Shown one piece after another: positions 34,340 to 39,816 of a stretch of DNA of 39,816 nucleotides. The notes beneath the pieces were generated by a model. The model was not told the origin of the DNA and did no database searches. It saw only the letters and a program-made list of their open reading frames with translations. The stretch lies in NCBI GenBank assembly GCA_019187195.1, contig JABAQT010000041.1, forward strand, positions 1 to 39,816, given 5' to 3'. The position numbers were made by a program, and so were the translations under genes. Positions within the stretch are counted from its first letter, which is position 1; each line of letters starts with the position of its first letter. Source of the DNA: Bryobacteraceae bacterium. GTDB taxonomy: Bacteria; Acidobacteriota; Terriglobia; Bryobacterales; Bryobacteraceae.

Positions 34340-34380
34340 CCCTCCCTCAAGGCTGAGTGAATTGGCTCACTGAGGGTGGG
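34340..34380. terminator. imperfect hairpin downstream of the VOC gene
   Basis: CCCTCCCTCA (34340-34349) pairs with TGAGGGTGGG (34371-34380), one mismatch. An inner GTGA/TCAC pair closes a six-base loop, with a seven-base bulge on one side. No T run follows, so an intrinsic terminator is uncertain; it could also be a processing or protein-binding site. Confidence 0.35.
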
Positions 34381-34416
34381 GCGGAGAGCGGTTTTCCTGG
34401 GATCGGCGGTTGGCGA

Positions 34417-34445
34417 TTGACGTGCTGGCCCGAATTACTGATATC
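34417..34445 (+). promoter_or_regulatory. putative promoter of the outer-membrane barrel gene
   Basis: TTGACG (34417-34422) and GATATC (34440-34445) are spaced by 17 bases; the -35 matches well, the -10 poorly. The start near 34452 would leave a leader of about 95 bases before GTG 34547, in which no gene or clear riboswitch was seen. Confidence 0.3.
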
Positions 34446-34546
34446 GGGGTTAGCATGACAAAGTGTCCGTTGTTCCCGTTCCGCGCCGTTGTGCGCATTG
34501 CCGCCGGCCTCACGCGCCAAGAAGACTCACCGTGGAGGCCGGTTCC

Positions 34547-35977
34547 GTGAGAATCGCGCTGCTGCTGGTTCTATCCGCGGCCGGCGCGTTCGCAGAGCCG
34601 CTCAAGATTGGAGACGTCACGGTGCAGGGCAGTTTCCGCAGCCGTTTGGAGGGTTGGGACTGGTTCGAGGGGCAGGCCGATAACTCGTATGCGTTCTCCG
34701 GCAATATTTTGCGGCTTTCGTTTTCCCAGAGCCGGAGTTCACTAGACTGGCAGTTCGAACTGGCGGCACCCTTCCTGCTCGGTCTGCCCTCGACGGCTAT
34801 CGCGGCGGGAGCGCAAGGACAGATGGGGCTTGGCGCAAGCTACTACGCGGCCAACGGCGGGAGCCGGAACAGCGGAATGGTGTTCGCCAAGCAAGCATTT
34901 TTGCGGTTCAAGAACCTCGGCGGCAAGGCGAACGCGCTGCGGGTGGGGCGGTTCGAATTCGCCGACGGTTCCGAGATGACGCCCAAGAGCGCCACGCTCG
35001 CGGCCATTAAGCAGACCCGCATCAACATGCGGCTGCTGGGGCATTTCGGGTGGTCAGGGGTGGGCCGCAGTTTCGATGGCATCGAGTACACCTGCAACCA
35101 GCCGAAGGCCAACTTCACGTTTGTGGGCGCAGTGCCCACCCGGGGGGCTTTTCAAACCGATGGCTGGGGCGAGTTGAATACGGCATTCGGATACGCCGCC
35201 TACACGCGGGCCTGGGGCGGCGGCAGGCACGCGGCGGAGACGCGCGGCCTCGCGCTCTACTATGACGACTGGCGGCGGATCCTGAAGACGGATTCGCGGG
35301 CGCTCGATGCCCGGCGGGGCGACCTTGCCAACATCCGCATCCTGACGTTCGGCGGCCATCACATCAGCGCGGTCGAAACCGCGGCCGGGACGGTGGATCT
35401 CATGGTATGGGGAGTGGGGCAGACGGGACGTTGGGGCGTGCTGGATCAGCGGGCCCACGCCATTTCGGTGGAAGGGGGCATCCAGCCGAAACACGGCGGG
35501 CGGCTCAAGCCGTGGTTCCGGGGCGGCTACTTCGACGGCTCGGGGGACGGGAATCCCAATGACAACACGCACGGCACGTTTTTTCAGGTTCTACCCACGC
35601 CGCGCCCGTTCGCGCGGTTTCCGTTTTTCAACCTGATGAACAACCGCGATGTCATGGGCTCCCTCACGCTGCGGCCGCGGAAGGACGTCACGGTGTCGTC
35701 GGAATTTCACTCGATGCGGCTTTCAGCGGCGCGGGATCTCTGGTATCTCGGCGGCGGCGCGTTTCAGCCGTGGACATTCGGTTATGTTGGGCGGGCGGCT
35801 TCGGGGGCGCGGTCACTGGCGAACCTCTACGACGCGGGGGTCGACTGGCGGGCGCGGGAGAATGTGACTCTCAGCGCGTATTTCGGCCATGCTTCGGGGC
35901 GCGCGGCGATATCCGCCATTTATCCGAGGGGAAGCAACGGCAATTTCGGTTACATCGAGATGCTCTACCGTTTTTAG
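34547..35977 (+). CDS. alginate-export-type outer-membrane beta-barrel protein
   Basis: 476 residues from GTG 34547, chosen because GGAGG lies eight bases upstream and the following residues form a signal peptide (VRIALLLVLSAAGAFAEP). The mature protein shows alternating beta-strands throughout (FRSRLEGWDWFEG, NILRLSFSQSRSSLDWQFEL, FLRFKNLGGKANALRVGRFE, LKPWFRGGYFDGSGDGNPND, GSLTLRPRKDVTVSSEFHS) and ends in an aromatic strand (IEMLYRF) recognised by the BAM machinery. The DNTHGTFFQVLPTPRPFARF segment and the overall pattern fit the Alginate_exp (AlgE-like) family. This is a porin whose real substrate need not be alginate. It is followed by a fragment of a multihaem cytochrome. Confidence 0.85.
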   Translation: MRIALLLVLSAAGAFAEPLKIGDVTVQGSFRSRLEGWDWFEGQADNSYAFSGNILRLSFSQSRSSLDWQFELAAPFLLGLPSTAIAAGAQGQMGLGASYYAANGGSRNSGMVFAKQAFLRFKNLGGKANALRVGRFEFADGSEMTPKSATLAAIKQTRINMRLLGHFGWSGVGRSFDGIEYTCNQPKANFTFVGAVPTRGAFQTDGWGELNTAFGYAAYTRAWGGGRHAAETRGLALYYDDWRRILKTDSRALDARRGDLANIRILTFGGHHISAVETAAGTVDLMVWGVGQTGRWGVLDQRAHAISVEGGIQPKHGGRLKPWFRGGYFDGSGDGNPNDNTHGTFFQVLPTPRPFARFPFFNLMNNRDVMGSLTLRPRKDVTVSSEFHSMRLSAARDLWYLGGGAFQPWTFGYVGRAASGARSLANLYDAGVDWRARENVTLSAYFGHASGRAAISAIYPRGSNGNFGYIEMLYRF

Positions 35978-36022
35978 CGGGGCGGTTCGGGATCTTCATA
36001 CGGTTTTCGCCGGGGGGTGTAG

Positions 36023-36352
36023 GCCGGCCGAGGCGCAGCAGCAGGCTCCGCTCCCGCTCGACTGCGTGAGGCTGGCGATGGCGGCACAATCAACGGAAGC
36101 CTGGAAGCGCACCAGAACCATAAAGCCGGCAGCGCGGGGAGCGAGTGCACTGCCTGCCACATGCCTGAGATCGCGCAGACCATCCAGGGGGTTTCCGTCA
36201 GGAGCCATACTTTCCGGTTTCTGCCGCCCTCGATGACCGAGCGGTACAAGATTCCCAATCCCTGCATCCTTTGCCACAAGGACAAATCCAATGAGTGGGC
36301 GCTCAAGGAGATGAAGAAGTGGCCGGAAGTATCGCCCTGGCGCCTGGAATAA
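36023..36352 (+). pseudogene. C-terminal remnant of a multihaem cytochrome c
   Basis: The frame opens after a stop at 36020-36022 and ends with TAA 36350-36352. No in-frame start codon precedes the first recognisable part. From about 36110 the translation reads HQNHKAGSAGSECTACHMPE, then IQGVSVRSHTFRFLPPSMTE, IPNPCILCHKDKSNEWAL and a final W-x-x-x-SPWRLE. Two CxxCH haem sites (CTACH, CILCH), the HMP after the first and the SPWR ending are the last ~80 residues of multihaem cytochromes of several hundred residues. The N-terminal part with the other haem sites and signal peptide is absent, so a deletion is likely. ATG 36161 would exclude the first haem site and is not a credible gene start. Confidence 0.7.
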
Positions 36353-36361
36353 GGAGCAGTC

Positions 36362-36928
36362 ATGATCTACGCGTACACGGCGATTGCCGATGAGATGATC
36401 CCCAGAGCCGTGGAGCCCGCCTATCAGCACGCGCTCGACACGTATGCGAGCGAGACCAACAAAGTGGTTTCCGTGTGGCGGGAGTTCGAGACGGCGGATC
36501 TCGCCTACCGGCCGCATGCGCGGTCGAGCAGCGTGGGCAAGATCATGGAGCACCAGTTGCTTTCCGAGCGCAGATTTTTCGGCGAGTTTCTTGGAGTTCC
36601 GGAACCGGCGGCGGCCGAGGTGCTGCCAGGGGAAAGGACGCCGCAACGCTTCGCGGAGCGGATGGTGGAACTGGCGCGGCCGCGGTTGACCTTTCTCGCG
36701 GCGCGGGGCGCGGCGTGGTGGCTCGAGGAGGCCCGTTTTTTCGACGCGCGGCGGGAGCGCATCTGGATCTTCTGGCGCCGCGTCCTGCACACGGCGCACC
36801 ACCGTTCGCAATTGACGGTCTATCTGCGCCTGTTGGGGAAGAAGGTAGTGGCGACGTACGGGCCGACGGCCGATGTGACGTGGGAAGGGGCCGATCCGAC
36901 GCTGAGCGTGGAATCGGCGGGCCGGTAG
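36362..36928 (+). CDS. DinB-family protein
   Basis: 188 residues from ATG 36362 with AAGGAG overlapping the end of the cytochrome remnant. Four-helix-bundle DinB superfamily: H64 in GKIMEHQLLSERRFFGEF and H143/H146/H147 in RRVLHTAHHRSQLTVYLRLL provide the metal-binding triad. Members include thiol-dependent metalloenzymes and damage-inducible proteins; the activity of this one is unknown. It precedes moeA by 17-20 bases but does not belong to the cofactor pathway. Confidence 0.85.
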   Translation: MIYAYTAIADEMIPRAVEPAYQHALDTYASETNKVVSVWREFETADLAYRPHARSSSVGKIMEHQLLSERRFFGEFLGVPEPAAAEVLPGERTPQRFAERMVELARPRLTFLAARGAAWWLEEARFFDARRERIWIFWRRVLHTAHHRSQLTVYLRLLGKKVVATYGPTADVTWEGADPTLSVESAGR

Positions 36929-36935
36929 TCCACGA

Positions 36936-36941
36936 TACAAT
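36936..36941 (+). promoter_or_regulatory. -10 box, candidate leaderless promoter of moeA
   Basis: TACAAT (5 of 6) lies in the short gap after the dinB-like gene and ends seven bases before GTG 36949. No Shine-Dalgarno sequence lies between. Two consecutive GTG codons (36946, 36949) are possible starts; spacing favours the second. Confidence 0.4.
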
Positions 36942-36948
36942 TAGCGTG

Positions 36949-38142
36949 GTGAGGGCATTTTCGTTTCAGGAGGCGCGGGCGGAGGTGTTACGCCGGGTCC
37001 GCGGCGAGCGGCACACGCCGAGCGTGGAAGAGATCGGATTGGAGGACGCGCTGGGCCGCGTGCTGGGGCGCGACGTTCTCGCGGACCGCGACTATCCGCC
37101 GGTGGCGCGTTCGGTGCGCGACGGATTCGCGGTGCGGGCGGAGGACCTGCCGGGGGAATTCGAAGTGATCGGCGAGGTGCGGGCGGGAGAGAGTTCGCCG
37201 CTGCGGACCGGCCCGAGGCAGGCGGTGGAGATCATGACCGGCGCCCCGATTCCGGCCGGCGCGGACGCCGTGGTGATGGTGGAGCACACAACGCGGGAAG
37301 GCTCGCGGATGCGGACGGAGCGCACGGCGAAGCGGGGCGAGTACATCAACCAGGCGGGGAGTGAAGCGCGCGCCGGATGCGCCGTGGTGATGGGGGGACG
37401 CTCCATCACCCAGACGCGCATCGCGATGCTCGCCACGGTGGGCTGCCTGCGGGTTCCGGTGTACCGCAAACCGGCGGTGGCGATTCTCTCGACCGGCGAT
37501 GAAGTGGTGGACGCGGGGGAAACACCGCTCGATTTCCAGGTGAGGAATTCGAACGCGTGGACGCTGGCGGCGCAGGTGAAACGCGCCGGCGGCGAACCCC
37601 ATACGCTGCCGGTGGCGCGCGACGAATACGCGCACACGCGCGAACTGATCGAGCGGGGGTTAAGCGCGGATCTGCTGCTGCTGTCCGGCGGCGTCTCGGC
37701 GGGCAAGTACGATATTGTCGAGCGGGTGCTCGCCGACCTGGGAGCGGAGTTTTTCTTCACGAGGGTATTGATTCAGCCCGGGCAGCCGCTGGTGTTTGGG
37801 AAGGCGCGGAACAGATTTTTCTTCGGTCTGCCGGGCAATCCCGGCTCCACGATAGTGACTTTTGAAGTTCTGGCGCGCGCGGCGGTGGAGTTGCTTGGCG
37901 GAATCGCGGAGCCGCGGCTTCCATTGCTGTCGGCAAGGCTGACCCGAGAGTTCCGCCACAAGCCGGGGCTGACGCGGTTTCTGCCGGCGGCGGTGTCGGC
38001 GGACGGCGGCACGGTGACGCCGGAGGCGTGGGGAGGATCGAGCGACGTACCGGCCATGGCGCGGGCGAACGCTTTCCTGGTGGTGGACGCGGAGCGCGAT
38101 TTCTGGCCGGCCGGAGAATGGATGCCGGTGCTTCCACAATGA
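36949..38142 (+). CDS. moeA: molybdopterin molybdenumtransferase
   Basis: 397 residues from GTG 36949 (GTG 36946 also possible); the open frame from 36475 overlaps the dinB-like gene and is not real. MoeA inserts molybdate into adenylylated molybdopterin in the cytoplasm. Domains: N-terminal linker and lid with RDYPPVARSVRDGFAVRAED, then MTGAPIPAGADAVVMVEHT. The MoCF-binding domain covers ~175-320 (AILSTGDEVV, LLSGGVSAGKYD, FGLPGNPGSTIVTFEV), and a C-terminal beta-barrel covers ~325-395. All expected motifs are present. The TGA overlaps the moaC ATG by four bases. Confidence 0.93.
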   Translation: MRAFSFQEARAEVLRRVRGERHTPSVEEIGLEDALGRVLGRDVLADRDYPPVARSVRDGFAVRAEDLPGEFEVIGEVRAGESSPLRTGPRQAVEIMTGAPIPAGADAVVMVEHTTREGSRMRTERTAKRGEYINQAGSEARAGCAVVMGGRSITQTRIAMLATVGCLRVPVYRKPAVAILSTGDEVVDAGETPLDFQVRNSNAWTLAAQVKRAGGEPHTLPVARDEYAHTRELIERGLSADLLLLSGGVSAGKYDIVERVLADLGAEFFFTRVLIQPGQPLVFGKARNRFFFGLPGNPGSTIVTFEVLARAAVELLGGIAEPRLPLLSARLTREFRHKPGLTRFLPAAVSADGGTVTPEAWGGSSDVPAMARANAFLVVDAERDFWPAGEWMPVLPQ

Positions 38143-38609
38143 AAAAACTATCGCATTACGATGAAAGCGGCTCGGCCCGCATGGTGGACGTGTCGGGGAA
38201 GGCGGAGACGAAGCGCACGGCGCGGGCTCACGCCTTCGTGCGCATCCGGCCACGGGTGTTGTCGGAATTGCCGCGCAATCCAAAGGGAAATCCGCTCGAG
38301 GTGGCGCGTTTCGCGGGCATCTGCGCGGCCAAGAAGACGAGCGAGCTGATCCCCATGTGCCATCCGCTGATGCTGAGCCATGTGGACGTGGAAGCGAAGG
38401 TGGAAACAAAAGGCGTGCGAATTGTTTCAAGCGTTTCGACTACCGGACAGACCGGGGTGGAGATGGAGGCGCTGACGGCGGCCGCGGCCGCCGCTCTCAC
38501 GGTGTACGACATGACCAAGGCGCTCGATAAGGGGATCGAGATCCGGGACCTGTACCTGCTCGAGAAGACGGGCGGCAAGAGCGGCGATTTCCGGAGGAAA
38601 AAGAAGTGA
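38139..38609 (+). CDS. moaC: cyclic pyranopterin monophosphate synthase
   Basis: 156 residues from ATG 38139 (ATGA overlap with moeA). It converts the MoaA product, 3',8-cyclo-GTP, to cyclic pyranopterin monophosphate. Signature blocks: [20 protein letters not shown] (~9-28), [20 protein letters not shown] (~65-84, with the catalytic His region), [16 protein letters not shown] (~106-121) and [14 protein letters not shown] (~128-141) with the conserved Lys residues. The basic C-terminus (GDFRRKKK) is typical. The stop overlaps the next start by four bases. Confidence 0.95.
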   Translation: MKKLSHYDESGSARMVDVSGKAETKRTARAHAFVRIRPRVLSELPRNPKGNPLEVARFAGICAAKKTSELIPMCHPLMLSHVDVEAKVETKGVRIVSSVSTTGQTGVEMEALTAAAAAALTVYDMTKALDKGIEIRDLYLLEKTGGKSGDFRRKKK

Positions 38610-39085
38610 TCCGGGCCGGCATCCTGACCATCAGCGACTCCTCGTACGCGGGGACGCGCGAGGACCGGTCGGGACCCATGCTGCGGGAGCGGCTTGAAGC
38701 GTTGGGATGGGCGGTGGAGGTGCTGGAGGTGCTGCCGGACGATGCGGAACGCATCTCGGGGCGGTTGCGCGAGCTGGCTGAAATGCGCCAACTGCAGGCG
38801 GTGTTCACAACGGGCGGGACGGGCGTGGCGGCGCGGGACGTTACGCCGGAAGCGACGCGGGCGGTGATCGAGAAGGAGATTCCGGGACTTGGGGAGTTGA
38901 TGCGGAGGGAGGGGATGAAATCGACTCCACTCGCGGCGCTTTCGAGGGGCGGCGGTGGAACCTTGGGGCGGACGCTCATCGTGAATCTGCCGGGTTCTCC
39001 CAAGGGGGCTCTCGAATCTCTCGATGCTATCGTGAAATTAGTGCCCCATATCGTGGATTTGCTCGATGGAAAGACGGGCCATTAG
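38606..39085 (+). CDS. mogA: molybdopterin adenylyltransferase / MoaB-like (MogA family)
   Basis: 159 residues from GTG 38606, overlapping the moaC stop (GTGA). MoCF-binding fold: [20 protein letters not shown] (4-23), [20 protein letters not shown] (~63-82, the T-T-G-G-T-G substrate loop) and [16 protein letters not shown] (~128-143). It adenylylates molybdopterin before MoeA inserts molybdenum. Sequence alone does not firmly separate MogA from MoaB. It closes a moeA-moaC-mogA operon; moaA, moaD and moaE are not in the window. Confidence 0.88.
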   Translation: MIRAGILTISDSSYAGTREDRSGPMLRERLEALGWAVEVLEVLPDDAERISGRLRELAEMRQLQAVFTTGGTGVAARDVTPEATRAVIEKEIPGLGELMRREGMKSTPLAALSRGGGGTLGRTLIVNLPGSPKGALESLDAIVKLVPHIVDLLDGKTGH

Positions 39086-39103
39086 GAGACTGGAGGCGAT
39101 TGG

Positions 39104-39816
39104 ATGGCAGCCACACTACACATGTCCAGGAAGCTCGCGGCGGTGCTGATGGCATCGGTGATGGCGGCTTCCGCGCAGGAAGAGAGGACCATCCGGACCA
39201 TTGTGAACGTGGTCATCGCGCCGACGGTGGTGCTCGATAAGGATGGGAACTTCGTCAACGGGCTGGCGACGCAGGATTTCGCCGTGCTCGACAATGACAA
39301 GCCTCAGGACATCAAGGTGGATGTCACGTTCCAGCCGATCGACGTGGCGGTGGTGATTCAAGCCGATGCGGTGACCGAAGACGTGCTGCCGAAGATCAAG
39401 AAGATCGGACCGCTGCTCGAGAACCTGGTGGTCGGCGAGCAGGGCAGTGTGGCGGTGGTGGCGTTTGACCACCGCATTCGCGTGATGCAGGACTTCACTT
39501 CCGATGGAGCGAAGGTGAAGGCGGCGCTCGAGAAGATCAATCCGGGAAGCTCGACGGCACGCCAGATAGACGCGGTCAACGATACGGTGCGCATGCTCTC
39601 CCACCGTCCCAGGGACCGGCGGAGAATCATCCTTCTGATCAGCGAGACGCGCGATAAGGGCAGCGAAGGGAAGCTGCGGGAAGCGCTGCTGCTTGCCGAG
39701 GTGAATAACGTTCAGATCTACACCATCAACATGAGCCGCTTCCTGAATACACTGCTCGCCAAGACTCCTGTTCCGCGGCCGAACCCCATTCCGCCCTCGG
39801 CAATGCACATGCCGGA
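39104..39816 (+). CDS. VWFA-related acidobacterial secreted protein (3' end outside window)
   Basis: The open frame from ATG 39104 runs to the right edge (237 codons seen); GGAGG lies seven to eight bases upstream. The signal peptide MAATLHMSRKLAAVLMASVM ends near ASAQE. Next is VVIAPTVVLDKDGNFVNGLA, TQDFAVLDNDKPQDIKVDVT, then a VWA-like core: VAVVIQADAV, GPLLENLVVGEQGSVAVVAF, VRMLSHRPRDRRRIILLISE, EVNNVQIYTINMSRF. The order fits the VWFA-related domain family expanded in Acidobacteriota (TIGR03436 type). The MIDAS motif D-x-S-x-S, expected where VIQADAV stands, is missing, so metal-dependent adhesion is doubtful. It begins 18 bases after mogA but is probably not part of that pathway. Confidence 0.85.
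   Translation, partial: MAATLHMSRKLAAVLMASVMAASAQEERTIRTIVNVVIAPTVVLDKDGNFVNGLATQDFAVLDNDKPQDIKVDVTFQPIDVAVVIQADAVTEDVLPKIKKIGPLLENLVVGEQGSVAVVAFDHRIRVMQDFTSDGAKVKAALEKINPGSSTARQIDAVNDTVRMLSHRPRDRRRIILLISETRDKGSEGKLREALLLAEVNNVQIYTINMSRFLNTLLAKTPVPRPNPIPPSAMHMP

Overview
The window looks like chromosomal DNA of an Acidobacteriota bacterium, probably of the Bryobacterales/Solibacter type. This is inferred from gene content: a VWFA-related secreted protein of the acidobacterial kind, a DUF1549/DUF1553 plus DUF1501 pair, an NHL-repeat secreted protein, a DUF3604 metallohydrolase and an SSS symporter beside a sulfatase. GC content is high, and G/C-rich third codon positions create long antisense shadow frames. 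No tRNA, rRNA, CRISPR array, IS element or prophage was seen. Coding density is about 95 %, and no intergenic gap exceeds 300 bases except the one holding a cytochrome remnant.

Layout. 1-2.9 kb: an NHL propeller protein running off the left edge, a proline-rich protein and a leucine-rich-repeat protein. 3-9.3 kb: three exported proteins (beta-propeller plus PHP/DUF3604, DUF1549/DUF1553, Tat-exported DUF1501). 9.4-11.4 kb: a zinc alcohol dehydrogenase, an exported cupin-like protein and a small DUF3303-like protein. 11.4-17.5 kb, minus strand: FAD oxidoreductase, glucose-6-phosphate dehydrogenase, sulfatase, SSS symporter and a two-helix membrane protein. 17.5-21.1 kb, minus strand: gamma-carbonic anhydrase, hisS and aspS, each overlapping the next. 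21.1-25.5 kb: a PaiB-like FMN protein, an overlapping ECF sigma / response regulator / histidine kinase operon, and a radical SAM protein. 25.5-27.4 kb: two overlapping metallophosphoesterases.

27.5-32.0 kb is the most interesting part, a type VI secretion-like spike/effector island. An FHA-DUF4123 fusion (candidate effector adaptor) is on the plus strand. Converging on it is a minus-strand operon: a PAAR spike-tip protein, a 129-residue small protein, a 682-residue alanine-rich coiled-coil protein whose C-terminus resembles CdiA-CT RNase A-like toxin domains, and an acidic 112-residue protein placed where an immunity gene is expected. No VgrG, Hcp, sheath or ClpV gene is in the window, so this would be an orphan island served by a secretion machine elsewhere.

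32.1-34.3 kb: an ECF42-type sigma factor divergent from a YCII/DGPF protein and a VOC protein, a standard arrangement. 34.5-36.4 kb: an alginate-export-type outer-membrane barrel followed by the C-terminal remnant of a multihaem cytochrome c. 36.4-39.1 kb: dinB-like, moeA, moaC and mogA-like genes of molybdenum cofactor synthesis. 39.1 kb to the end: the start of a VWA-domain secreted protein, cut by the window edge.

A recurring detail is a TANNNT box ending 6-7 bases before the start codon of at least five genes that lack a convincing Shine-Dalgarno site. This suggests leaderless transcripts.
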